Origin: Syntrophobacteraceae bacterium
Lineage (GTDB): Bacteria; Desulfobacterota; Syntrophobacteria; Syntrophobacterales; Syntrophobacteraceae
Assembly: GCA_031292195.1 (NCBI GenBank)
Contig: JARLHP010000220.1
Coordinates: 1-57,246 of the forward strand
Reading direction: 5' to 3'
Length of the DNA stretch: 57,246 nt
In this document: piece after piece, positions 7,038-14,898 of the stretch
Layout of the letters: every line of letters starts with the position of its first letter
Position numbering within the stretch: the stretch's first letter is position 1
Position numbers and translations under genes: made by a program
The notes under the pieces: generated by a model
Told to the model about the DNA's origin: nothing
Databases searched by the model: none
What the model saw: only the letters and a program-made list of their open reading frames with translations

Positions 7038-7970
7038 TTGAATAATTTTACATCCGTTTTGACGCCGGCAACCAAGGAGGCCGGCGATATTCTCAACGCT
7101 TTTTATATCGTGCTCGGCGTCGCCGCCTTTATCTTTGCTATTGTCGCAGGGCTGGTGGTGTACGCCGTGATCGCTTTCCGCCGGCGGAAAGGCCGGAAGC
7201 CAAAGCAGTTCAGCGAGAACGTCCGGCTGGAAGTCCTCTGGACAATCATCCCCCTTCTGATCGTCATCGGGCTCTTTATCGTCGCTGTGCGGACCATGTA
7301 TCTGGTGAATCCGCCGATATCGGGCGCAAAGCCCGACCTGACCGTCGTGGCGCACCGGTGGTGGTGGGAACTGCACTATCCTCAGTCAGGGGTAACCGCG
7401 GCCAATGAGATTCACCTGCCCGTAGGCAAACACCTGCTTCTCAGGTTCGAATCCGCAGACGTCATACATGGTTTCTGGGTCCCCTCCTTCGGACAGAAGA
7501 TCGATGTCATACCGGGCCATCCCAACTCCATGTGGCTGACCATCACCCGCCCGCGTCTTTACCTGGGCACCTGAAGCTCTTTTTGCGGCATGGGACATGC
7601 CCACATGAGAATCCGGGTCTTCGCGCAGTCCCCCGAGGATTTTAGCGCATGGCTCGCACACCAGCGGCAGCCGGCTTCGCCCCCCTCAGCGGGCGAGGCA
7701 ACAAAAGGCGCCGAGGTCTTCAGGGAAAAAAACTGTGTGAACTGCCACTCCATTGCCGGATTCATGACCAGGGGGCGCGTGGCTCCGGATCTCACCCATG
7801 TGGGGAGCCGCACGACCCTGGCGACGGGCGCGCTTGCCAACACGCCGGAGAACCTGGCCAAATGGCTAAAGGACCCCCAGTCCGAGAAAATGGGCGTTCT
7901 CATGCCTCAGATCGGCCTTGAAACCGATCAGATCCAGTATCTGACCGCCTATCTCGAAGGATTGAAATGA
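7038..7970 (+). CDS. coxB: Cytochrome c oxidase subunit II with fused haem c; in-frame UGA at a CuA cysteine
   Basis: Read through TGA 7572-7574, the frame gives a 310-residue caa3-type subunit II. Two N-terminal membrane helices (about 20-47 and 68-90) anchor a periplasmic cupredoxin domain. CuA ligands are His144 (DVIHGFWVP), position 179 (TGA; cysteine in the family), Cys183, His187 and Met190. The C-terminal domain holds a haem c site (C233VNCH) and a likely axial Met near 289. The family motif CSExCG reads UGA-SSFCG here, so the Glu is also replaced by Ser. Start is TTG at 7038 with GGGGAG 7 nt upstream. It heads the oxidase operon, accepts electrons from the bc module or a soluble cytochrome c, and passes them to CoxA. 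Either selenocysteine replaces Cys or this is a nonsense allele. Confidence 0.85.
7572..7601 (+). promoter_or_regulatory. UGA codon plus SECIS-like hairpin in coxB
   Basis: The TGA (7572-7574) is followed after 12 nt by GGCATG-GGA-CATGCC (7587-7601), a perfect 6-bp stem with a 3-nt loop starting with G. Bacterial SECIS elements are hairpins just 3' of the UGA with a G early in the apical loop; the loop here starts 18 nt after the UGA. The same bases encode G-M-G-H-A of the CuA motif, so the hairpin could be a by-product of coding. No covariation data are available. Confidence 0.4.
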
Positions 7971-9658
7971 ACAGCGAGGTCAACACTTCAAAAAAACCGG
8001 GGAGCCTCCTGGAGGTGAGGGAATACAAAGGGCTTCTGAGCTGGCTCTCCTCCGTGGATCATAAGCAGATAGGAATCATGTATTTTACGACATCGCTGCT
8101 GTTTCTCCTGGCGGGGGTATCACTGGCGATGATCATGCGCACCCAGCTTATCAAACCGAACCATAACTGGCTGTCCCCGGAGACCTACAACCAGGTTTTC
8201 ACCATGCACGGCACGACGATGGTATTTCTCGCCGTCATGCCCATGCTCACCGGGTTCATGGTCTATTTCACGCCCCTGATGATCGGGGCTCGCGACGTCT
8301 CGTTTCCGAGAATGAACGCTCTTAGCTACTGGCTGTACCTGATGGGCGGCCTCCTCATATATTTCAGCTATTTTACGGGAGACACCCTCCATATGGGCTG
8401 GTCCGCCTATGCGCCGCTGACCTCGGTCAATTATTCGATGAACAAGTATTTGGTGGGCACCGGCGTGGATTACTGGATAGTCGGCCTTCTCCTGACCGGG
8501 GCGGGAACGATTATGGGGGCAATCAACATCCTGGTGACCGTGGCCGACCTGCGCCCCCCGGACATGGGCCTGAACCTGGTCCCGCTGTTCGTCTGGATGT
8601 CGACGATCAACGCCATCCTCATGCTCCTGGCTCTCCCTGCGCTGAACGTTGCGCTGGTGATGCTGTTTGTGGACCGGCACCTGAACGCTCTTTTCTTCAG
8701 CCCCGCGGCCGGCGGCAAACTCCTGCTCTGGGAGCACTATTTCTGGTTTTTCGGCCACCCCGAGGTCTATATTCTGATCCTGCCCGGTTTCGGGATCGTA
8801 TCCGAGGTAATTCCGGTTTTCTCCCGCAAACCGATCTTCGGCTACGCCTTTATAGCCGTCGCAACCGTGGCGATCGGTTTTCTGAGCTTCGGCGTCTGGG
8901 CGCATCACATGCTCGCCACCGGCATGAGCTTTACGGTCTATTACACCTTCGCTTTTTCGACCGCGCTGATAGCGGTGCCAACCGGGATCAAGATCTTCAA
9001 CTGGATCGCCACCATGTGGGGCGGCTCGATCAGCTTTGAGACGGCCATGCTTTTCGCCGTTGCCTTCCTCATTCAGTTTACGATCGGCGGGCTGAGCGGA
9101 GTGGCTTTCGCCACGGTGCCCATCGACTGGGCGCTTACCCACTCCTATTTCGTGGTGGCCCATTTTCACTACACCCTGCTGGGCGGCACTATTTTCACCG
9201 TAATGGCTGGTTTTTATTACTGGTACCCGAAAATCACCGGCCGCAGGCTGTCGGAAAAGCTGGGCAAGATACAATTCTGGCTCATGGTGATCGGCTTCAA
9301 CGGCACTTTTTTCATTCTTCACTTCGCCGGGCTGGCCGGCATGACGCGCCGGGTCTATACGTACCCCGATTTGCCCCATCTTGCTGCCATCAACCTGATA
9401 TCCTCTCTTTTTTCTTACGTCCTGGGGCTGGGATTCCTGGTCTTTTTCGTTAATCTGGCCGTCAGCCTTTTCAAAGGCGAACCGGCCGGGGACAACCCCT
9501 GGGGTGGCTGGACGCTGGAATGGGCCACATCCTCTCCGCCGCCGCCTCATAATTTCGACCGGATTCCGCCTGTTCGCAGCATCAGGCCTTTATTTGATCT
9601 GGAGCGATCCGCAGAGCGGCCGGGCGCTTCAGCGCCGCCTTCTCATGGAGGGGACTAG
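7967..9658 (+). CDS. coxA: Cytochrome c oxidase subunit I (A-type, caa3)
   Basis: A 563-residue catalytic subunit with 12 or more membrane helices. It reduces O2 to water and pumps protons. Ligands are visible: His81 and His401 for low-spin haem a, His399 for the active-site haem, and CuB ligands His264, His313 and His314. Tyr268 in GHPEVY is the cross-linked tyrosine, and Glu266 marks an A1-type D channel. Lys342 in PTGIKIFNW fits the K channel. All are intact, so the operon looks functional even though coxB carries a TGA. The start overlaps the coxB stop by 4 bases (ATGA), implying translational coupling, and hence that ribosomes are expected to reach the true coxB end. Confidence 0.97.
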   Translation: MNSEVNTSKKPGSLLEVREYKGLLSWLSSVDHKQIGIMYFTTSLLFLLAGVSLAMIMRTQLIKPNHNWLSPETYNQVFTMHGTTMVFLAVMPMLTGFMVYFTPLMIGARDVSFPRMNALSYWLYLMGGLLIYFSYFTGDTLHMGWSAYAPLTSVNYSMNKYLVGTGVDYWIVGLLLTGAGTIMGAINILVTVADLRPPDMGLNLVPLFVWMSTINAILMLLALPALNVALVMLFVDRHLNALFFSPAAGGKLLLWEHYFWFFGHPEVYILILPGFGIVSEVIPVFSRKPIFGYAFIAVATVAIGFLSFGVWAHHMLATGMSFTVYYTFAFSTALIAVPTGIKIFNWIATMWGGSISFETAMLFAVAFLIQFTIGGLSGVAFATVPIDWALTHSYFVVAHFHYTLLGGTIFTVMAGFYYWYPKITGRRLSEKLGKIQFWLMVIGFNGTFFILHFAGLAGMTRRVYTYPDLPHLAAINLISSLFSYVLGLGFLVFFVNLAVSLFKGEPAGDNPWGGWTLEWATSSPPPPHNFDRIPPVRSIRPLFDLERSAERPGASAPPSHGGD

Positions 9659-9661
9659 CGC

Positions 9662-10213
9662 ATGAACAAGATCAGACTGGCAATGCTGCTTTTTGTGGCA
9701 TCAGAAGCGGTTTTCTTTATACTGCTGATCGTGGCTTACGTGGTCTATCACGCCACCTCGCCCAGCGCAGCCGACCCGTCCCGTTACCTCGATATTCCGA
9801 GAACCGCGGTCTTTACCGCATGCCTCATCGCCAGCAGCTTCACCATGTGGCGCGCCGCCATTGACCTGAGGACCGGCAGGCGCAAGCCGGCGTTCGCCTG
9901 GCTTTTGGCCACAATGGCGCTGGGTGCTGTATTTTTAGCGGGCCAGGGCAGCGAGTACCTCTCTCTTTTCAAACAAAACATGACCATCAGCCGGGATCTC
10001 TTCGGCACGACATTTTTTACCCTCACGGGCTTTCACGGTCTCCATGTCCTTATCGGACTTATCATGCTGGGGACCCTTTTGGGCCTCGAACTGAAGCGGG
10101 GAGTCACGGGGCGTCCCTCCAAGGCCGTGGAAGGCGTTTCGATTTACTGGCACTTTGTCGACGCGGTATGGATGGTCATCTTTCCCGTCGTCTACCTGTG
10201 GGTGCTGCGATGA
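9662..10213 (+). CDS. coxC: Cytochrome c oxidase subunit III
   Basis: A 183-residue membrane protein with five predicted helices. It supports the catalytic core and oxygen access. Family features are the early helix SEAVFFILLIVAYVVY and the late segment GFHGLHVLIGL with its conserved histidines, then SIYWHFVDAVWMVIFPVVYL. This is the short caa3-type form. It starts 3 nt after coxA and its stop overlaps the ctaG start, in a tight operon. Confidence 0.95.
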   Translation: MNKIRLAMLLFVASEAVFFILLIVAYVVYHATSPSAADPSRYLDIPRTAVFTACLIASSFTMWRAAIDLRTGRRKPAFAWLLATMALGAVFLAGQGSEYLSLFKQNMTISRDLFGTTFFTLTGFHGLHVLIGLIMLGTLLGLELKRGVTGRPSKAVEGVSIYWHFVDAVWMVIFPVVYLWVLR

Positions 10214-11043
10214 CCAACGCGCAACTCTTCGCCGAGGCCTGGGATTTGGAACCCTCGGTGATCTACGGATCCGCGGCGCTCTTCCTTGCCTATCTATGGG
10301 TCGTTCGCTTTCGCATGAACTGCCAAACAGCCCTCTTCGGCTCGGGCGTGCTGCTCATGCTGCTAACGCTGATCGGGCCGCTCGATTTTTTCGGTGACGA
10401 TTACCTCTTCAGCGCCCATATGCTGGAGCATATCCTGCTCTACACGGCCGTGCCTCCGCTTCTCCTGCTCGGGCTTCCGCCGGCGCCGGTCCAGTCGCTT
10501 TTGTCCTTTGGGATTGCGGCAAAGGCCGAGCGGTTCCTCAGCAGGCCGACCGTTGCCTGGCTGGTGGCAGTGGGGGCCATGTGGCTCTGGCACCTGCCCG
10601 TGCTCTTTAACGCGGCGCTCGACAACGAAGGGATCCACGTCCTGGAGCATCTTAGCTTTCTGATCGCGGGAACGATATTCTTTTGGCCTATTTTCACCCC
10701 TTTGCAGTCTCACCGGTATTCACCGGTCATCGGGGCGGTTTATCTATTTACCGCCATGTCGGCCAACATGATCCTGGGGATATTATTGACCTATGCACCC
10801 CTGGGCTATTACCCCACATATATGCGCTCCTCCGCCGAGACCGGCGCCGGCGTCTTCCGGTTCATCCGCACGGTCTGGAAACTCGACCCCCAGTCGGACC
10901 TCAATCTGGGAGGCTCGTTCATGTGGATGATCTGTGGCCTGCTGTATTTCGCGCCGCTGCTGGCCGTAATCAGCCGGCTCTACCCTGGTACTGAAGAAAG
11001 GAAAACAGCAGAGAAGGGATTCGGAGATGCAAAATCAGAGTGA
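10210..11043 (+). CDS. ctaG: CtaG-type cytochrome c oxidase assembly protein
   Basis: A 277-residue membrane protein of the caa3_CtaG family, which helps mature the copper centres of caa3 oxidases. Seven or so helices can be seen, with histidine-rich loops at helix ends (AHMLEHILLY near 70 and HVLEHLSFLIAG near 145) characteristic of this family. The start at 10210 is chosen because its ATG overlaps the coxC stop (ATGA); an upstream in-frame start would overlap coxC by 46 bases. CtaG of this type is unrelated to the Cox11-type protein of the same name. Confidence 0.9.
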   Translation: MTNAQLFAEAWDLEPSVIYGSAALFLAYLWVVRFRMNCQTALFGSGVLLMLLTLIGPLDFFGDDYLFSAHMLEHILLYTAVPPLLLLGLPPAPVQSLLSFGIAAKAERFLSRPTVAWLVAVGAMWLWHLPVLFNAALDNEGIHVLEHLSFLIAGTIFFWPIFTPLQSHRYSPVIGAVYLFTAMSANMILGILLTYAPLGYYPTYMRSSAETGAGVFRFIRTVWKLDPQSDLNLGGSFMWMICGLLYFAPLLAVISRLYPGTEERKTAEKGFGDAKSE

Positions 11044-11284
11044 AAATCAGCCCGGCTCCGCAGGTTTTTCCCGGGAGAACGAAAAGGCAAATCCGGCAGG
11101 CTGGAACCTTCCAAAGCCCGAAATCATACCCCCCCCCACCTATTGGCCCTTCGTTCTTTCCCTGGGAGCTACGCTCATGGGACTTGGGGTCCTCACATCA
11201 AACATTATAAGTGCTGTGGGAATGCTGCTTTTCATTCTCGCCATAATAAAGTGGGTAGGAGAGCTTGCCAGTGAAGATCGATGA
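11027..11284 (+). CDS. Small two-helix oxidase-cluster membrane protein
   Basis: An 85-residue protein with a polar, proline-rich N-terminus (KPEIIPPPTYWPFVLSL) and two short hydrophobic helices (about 38-57 and 60-77). It overlaps the ctaG end by 17 nt and the Rieske start by up to 20 nt. Small subunit-IV-like proteins with the PTYWP segment occur in caa3 operons, so it is probably an accessory subunit. There is no residue-level evidence of catalysis. Confidence 0.65.
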   Translation: MQNQSENQPGSAGFSRENEKANPAGWNLPKPEIIPPPTYWPFVLSLGATLMGLGVLTSNIISAVGMLLFILAIIKWVGELASEDR

Positions 11285-11801
11285 TGACAACAGGGCCGTC
11301 CGATCCGGCGAAGAAGACCCGGGCAGACGCCGTTTCCTGGCCGGGCTGGGTGTTGCCGCCGGGTCTTTGATTGCGATCATGGCGGGACTGCCGGTAATCA
11401 GTTACATCCTTTTACCGGTTTCCCGCAAGATGCATCGTCAGTGGGTATCAGTAGGTCCGGCGGACCGGTTCACTGTCGGTGAAACGGTTCTGGTTTCCTT
11501 TGAAAACCCGTCTGCAAGACCATGGGCGGGTGTGACGGGAAAGACCGGGGCCTGGGTGCGCAGGGTCGGGGATAGTGACTTCATAGCCTTTGTCCTCAAT
11601 TGTTCTCATCTGGGCTGCCCGGTGAGCTGGGAAGCCACTCCCAAACTGTTTTTCTGTCCCTGCCACGGCAGCGTTTACTATGAAGATGGGACTGTCGCGG
11701 CGGGCCCCGCTCCCTTTCCTCTGCAGCGTTTCCGGGTCAGAGTGCGCGGCGAGCAGGTCGAACTGCAGACCCGCCCCCTCCCCTTCACAGAAACCGCGTA
11801 G
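11271..11801 (+). CDS. qcrA: Rieske iron-sulfur protein of a quinol:cytochrome c oxidoreductase
   Basis: A 176-178-residue Rieske protein. A twin-arginine-like start (GRRRFLAGLGVAAGS) is followed by one membrane helix, which anchors the domain on the outside of the membrane. The [2Fe-2S] ligands are C113-S-H115-L-G-C118 and C131-P-C133-H134-G-S in the numbering that starts at TTG 11265. Start choice: AGGAG at 11257 is 9 nt before GTG 11271 but only 3 nt before TTG 11265, so GTG is preferred. It takes electrons from menaquinol at the Qo site of the downstream cytochrome b and passes them to haem c. Confidence 0.93.
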   Translation: MKIDDDNRAVRSGEEDPGRRRFLAGLGVAAGSLIAIMAGLPVISYILLPVSRKMHRQWVSVGPADRFTVGETVLVSFENPSARPWAGVTGKTGAWVRRVGDSDFIAFVLNCSHLGCPVSWEATPKLFFCPCHGSVYYEDGTVAAGPAPFPLQRFRVRVRGEQVELQTRPLPFTETA

Positions 11802-11814
11802 AGAGGATGAGGGG

Positions 11815-13233
11815 ATGAAACTGGAAAAGTCGTTACAATGGATCGACGATCGAACCGGCCTCGTCAAACAAATTGAAGCGATTGCCGCTCATCCGGCCGC
11901 GCCCGGCGTCAAATGGAAATATGTCTTCGGCAGCGCGGTCCTTACGGCTTTTATCATGCAGGTAGTCACCGGCATCGGCCTGCTGACGACCTATGTCCCC
12001 TCGGCGGGCGGCGCCTTTGAAAGCCTGCGCTATATCACCGACAAAGCCCCGCTCGGCGCTTTCCTGAGAGGCATGCATTTCTGGGGCGCGTCGATGATGG
12101 TCGTTCTGATCACCGCTCACGTCCTCAGGGTGTTCCTGATGGGCAGCTTCAAGTTTCCCCGGGAATTGAACTGGACGAGTGGCGTATTGCTGCTGGCCAC
12201 CACGCTGGCGATGGCGTTCTGCGGTCAGATAGTGCGCTGGGACCAAAACGCCGTATTCGGGATTGTGGCGGCCGCCAAGATGGCCGCACACGTTCCGCTG
12301 ATCGGCCCCTGGCTTGCTCGCTTCATCATAGGCGGGGATGTGGTGGGAACCTACACCTTGAGCCGTATATTCGACCTGCATGTCTTTGTCCTGCCGATCC
12401 TGCTCGCGTCCCTGATCGGCCTGCACGTGCACCTGGTGCTGCGCAACGGCGTATCTGAACCTCCCGTGCCGGGCCGCGGGGTGGATCCCGCCACGTACCG
12501 TTCGGATTATCGCGACATGCTGCGCAAGGAAGGCGTTCCTTTCTGGCCCACTGTCGTGTTGCGCGATTTCACATTCGCCATCGGCGTGGTCATCGTTGTG
12601 CTGCTGCTGGCCTGGCTGATCGGTCCGGCCAAGCTTGACAATCCGCCCGATCCTTCGCTGATTAACGCGCACCCCCGCCCGGACTGGTATTTTTGGTGGC
12701 TTTTCGCCCTGCTTGCCCTGCTGCCGCACTCTCTTGAAAACTATTTCATGGTCTTGACGCCCTTGGTGATCGGCCTGGTCCTCTTTTCGGTCCCGCTGGT
12801 CAGCAACCGCGGGGAGCGTCATCCGGCGCGAAGACCTCTGGCAGTGGCTGCCGTGGTATTTATCCTCTCGGCAATCGTTGCTCTGACCGTGGCCGGATGG
12901 AATGAAGACTGGTCACCCCGCATCGATGCCCCTCCCCTGAGTGCGAAAATTATAGGGGCTTCTTCGGGTCCGGTATATGAAGGAGCAATGGTTTTCAACA
13001 AGATGGGGTGCCTTTTCTGCCATACCATTGAGGGCCATGGCGGAACGAGGGGACCCGAGCTGACTTGGATAGCCGACCGGTTGACCCGCGATCAGATGAC
13101 TCTGCGCATCATGAACGGCGTTTACAACATGCCGGTATTCGGCCGCATCCTTTCCACCCGGCAAACCGAAAACCTGCTGGACTTTCTGTCGACCCGGAAT
13201 AAATCCGGCTTTGCGAAGGGTCAACAACAGTAG
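11815..13233 (+). CDS. qcrB: Fused cytochrome b / subunit IV / monohaem cytochrome c
   Basis: A 472-residue protein combining three modules. Residues 1-215 form the cytochrome b haem core with His88/His102 and His189/His204-206. Residues 240-350 are the subunit-IV-like part, with a PDWY Qo motif at 289-292 in place of PEWY. Residues 365-472 are a membrane-anchored cytochrome c with C399LFCH and a late Met (NMPVFGR). With the Rieske protein it makes a minimal menaquinol:cytochrome c oxidoreductase lacking a separate cytochrome c1. ATG 11815 has GAGGATGAGGGG before it; a longer in-frame ORF would overlap the Rieske gene. Its haem c may dock with the c domain of CoxB. Confidence 0.93.
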   Translation: MKLEKSLQWIDDRTGLVKQIEAIAAHPAAPGVKWKYVFGSAVLTAFIMQVVTGIGLLTTYVPSAGGAFESLRYITDKAPLGAFLRGMHFWGASMMVVLITAHVLRVFLMGSFKFPRELNWTSGVLLLATTLAMAFCGQIVRWDQNAVFGIVAAAKMAAHVPLIGPWLARFIIGGDVVGTYTLSRIFDLHVFVLPILLASLIGLHVHLVLRNGVSEPPVPGRGVDPATYRSDYRDMLRKEGVPFWPTVVLRDFTFAIGVVIVVLLLAWLIGPAKLDNPPDPSLINAHPRPDWYFWWLFALLALLPHSLENYFMVLTPLVIGLVLFSVPLVSNRGERHPARRPLAVAAVVFILSAIVALTVAGWNEDWSPRIDAPPLSAKIIGASSGPVYEGAMVFNKMGCLFCHTIEGHGGTRGPELTWIADRLTRDQMTLRIMNGVYNMPVFGRILSTRQTENLLDFLSTRNKSGFAKGQQQ

Positions 13234-13328
13234 GCTGTCTCCCGATGCGCAGCCGCACCCCGACTGCCATTTTATTGCCCGGGTATTCGACAACGCAAGA
13301 CGCGCAAAAGAACCGAGCGGCTTGGAGG

Positions 13329-14195
13329 TCAGCCGATGAATGTGGAGTCTATGGACATCATGAAACTCAGGGCAAGCATGGCAAGGATGGAAAAAATATA
13401 CAGTTTTCTAGCCCAAAGCCGTTCGTCGGATGTGTTGTAACCCGACAAGGCAATGAACAGCCAGGCCAGGCCCGATACGGCTGTCACGGCCAGGTAGCTG
13501 TAACCGGTGTAGCCGCAGAAGGTCAGCATCAGCGAAGCCGCGATAAACACAAGGATACAGCCGAAGATATGTATTTTTGCCGCGGAGGTCCCCTGCTTGA
13601 CCGGCAGTATCGGAATGGCTGCGGCGGCGTAGTCGTCGAAGCGGAAAATGGCGATCGCATAATAGTGGGGAATCTGCCATACGATAAAGATCGCCAACAG
13701 AATTGCAGCCCCACCATCGAAGCGGTTGGCGGCCGCGCAGTATCCTGCGAGGGGAGGCGCGGCCCCGGCCAGACTTCCAACCAGCGTGGCGTATACGCAA
13801 GTGCGCTTCAGACGGAGGCTGTAGATACCCACATAGATGCCAAAACCTGCCAATACGATGGCAACCGAGAGCATGTTTGCCGCCGTCCCGAGCAGCGCTA
13901 CCCCCACAATCCCCAGAAATGACGCATAAAACCACGCGGACCCGACCGGCAGGACCCTTCTTGCAAGGACGCGGTTGCAGGTCCGCTTCATTAGTCTGTC
14001 AATGTCTCTATCGATGCAGTTATTGCAGACGCAACCGGAAGCGACAACGAGGGAAACACCGGTAAGAATTGCGAGCAGAACGCTTATATCGACTCGGCCC
14101 CCGGAGGCGAGGAAAAAGCCGCCGGCCGTGGAGATCAGGTTGGCTAATATGATACCGGGTTTGGCAATTTCAATATAATTCCTGATCACTTTCAC
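13329..14195 (-). CDS. ctaB: Haem O synthase (protohaem IX farnesyltransferase)
   Basis: A 288-residue UbiA-family prenyltransferase with eight or so helices that adds a farnesyl chain to haem B for oxidase haems O/A. The signature NNCIDRDIDRLMKRT (about 58-72) contains the Asp-rich prenyl-diphosphate site. A second conserved region, YAIAIFRFDDYAAAAIPILP, lies near 190. GTG start at 14195. It converges on the cytochrome b/c gene, with 95 bp between. Directly upstream is the tail of what may have been a subunit-IV-like gene. No haem A synthase (ctaA) is in the window. Confidence 0.93.
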   Translation of the reverse strand: MKVIRNYIEIAKPGIILANLISTAGGFFLASGGRVDISVLLAILTGVSLVVASGCVCNNCIDRDIDRLMKRTCNRVLARRVLPVGSAWFYASFLGIVGVALLGTAANMLSVAIVLAGFGIYVGIYSLRLKRTCVYATLVGSLAGAAPPLAGYCAAANRFDGGAAILLAIFIVWQIPHYYAIAIFRFDDYAAAAIPILPVKQGTSAAKIHIFGCILVFIAASLMLTFCGYTGYSYLAVTAVSGLAWLFIALSGYNTSDERLWARKLYIFSILAMLALSFMMSIDSTFIG

Positions 14196-14201
14196 TATTT
14201 C

Positions 14202-14272
14202 TCACATCAGGCGGTGATGCAGGTCGTTCATAATCCAGATCGTTGCGATGAAAATGGTCATGGCCAACAAGC
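14202..14272 (-). pseudogene. Truncated 3' end of a subunit-IV-like (CyoD-like) gene
   Basis: The reading frame ending at 14202 gives SSGLLAMTIFIATIWIMND followed by LHHRLM. It resembles the last helix and tail of small oxidase subunit IV proteins, which end with a similar W-I-M-x-N/D-L stretch. It stops 6 nt before the ctaB start, as expected for an operon neighbour. Upstream, homology ends where the 190-bp repeat (14273-14459) begins, so the 5' part of the gene has apparently been replaced. The assignment is based on a short peptide. Confidence 0.35.
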
Positions 14273-14459
14273 CGGAACTTCCCTTTTTCCTGATGAGGTA
14301 TGAGTGCAATGAACCGGTAACTGGAATCGCGATTGGCGGCAGTCCCGGCCTTTCCTTTGTGGCAATGTTTAAATGACAGTGATGAACCCGTTATGCCTGC
14401 CCGATACTTTTCACAAGTTATTCCCTTATAAGAGGCGTGATATGGATTGTCAATTGTTC
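14273..14459 (-). repeat. Promoter-bearing 190-bp repeat, copy 2
   Basis: Inverted relative to copy 1 (6525-6710). It runs from a near-consensus promoter at 14448-14425 (reverse strand) toward ctaB. The frame that contains a stop in copy 1 is open here (segments CEKYRAGITG, FKHCHKGKAG and ALIPHQEKGKFR) but I recognise no protein family. Confidence 0.7.
14425..14453 (-). promoter_or_regulatory. Sigma-70-like promoter in repeat copy 2
   Basis: On the minus strand: TTGACA (14453-14448), 17-bp spacer, TATAAG (14430-14425). It points toward ctaB about 230 bp away and could now drive that gene. Confidence 0.55.
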
Positions 14460-14499
14460 TTCCGGGGAGGTTTTCCTGGTCTTGTTGCGAGCGCTCCAT

Positions 14500-14690
14500 T
14501 GCAAGGGCTCGACCCATTTGTCCCCGAGAAAGAATTCCACAAATCGGAGGTGCACAAAAAGGTCCGTGCCGGAAATTCCAGCAGTTGCCTGGTGGCCAGG
14601 TGATTGCGCACCGTGGCGAACCCCACCCTTGAGGGTATGCCGCAGGTCCGGCCAAGAGCGCACAGAATCTCCGGGTGAACTTTGCGAGGC
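14500..14690 (-). pseudogene. Decayed duplicate of the transglutaminase-like gene
   Basis: About 190 bp closely matching the middle of the gene at 20778-21485. The reverse strand encodes LCALGRTCGIPSRVGF, then ATVRNHLATRQLLEF in frame, then shifts. The parental sequence continues in other frames (a C-terminal DKWV region near 14520). Both gene ends are missing. It sits between the promoter-bearing repeat and bipartite repeat copy B. Confidence 0.85.
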
Positions 14691-14726
14691 CTTTCCCGAG
14701 GGCTCTTCCATGACTGAAACAATGCC

Positions 14727-14880
14727 TCAGGCTGGTGTCGTCGAACACTATCGTGTTCCTGTGTCGCCTAAGGGATACCACCTGATTGAGACCACCGGGG
14801 ATGCCGCAGGCGCCCGTTTCCACACTAATCCCCCGGGAGATACTACGTAATCCGGGACCATGTGGGAGGAGGGTCGGGCC
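14727..14880 (+). repeat. Bipartite dispersed repeat, copy B
   Basis: A full copy with both half-modules (14770-14800 and 14835-14870). Its left flank, ACACTATCGTGTTCCTGT, is shared (inverted) with the 120-bp repeat at 20641-20776, linking the two repeat types. Confidence 0.75.
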
Positions 14881-14898
14881 GGGAATTCGTAGGATGCA

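Noticed and set aside
7444..7456. tRNA T-arm-like word GGTTCGAATCC
   Set aside because: It lies inside coxB coding sequence and has no acceptor or anticodon arms around it. No tRNA or rRNA was found in the window.
7590..7970. Separate cytochrome c gene starting at ATG 7590
   Set aside because: It is in the same frame as the upstream coxB part, has no ribosome-binding site, and its first residues are CuA ligands of subunit II. One protein (or one broken gene) is the better reading.
8120..9550. 476-residue minus-strand ORF opposite coxA
   Set aside because: Shadow of coxA, highly polar with no recognisable domain.
13245..13922. 225-residue plus-strand ORF opposite ctaB
   Set aside because: Antisense shadow of the haem O synthase; the real gene carries the prenyltransferase motif.
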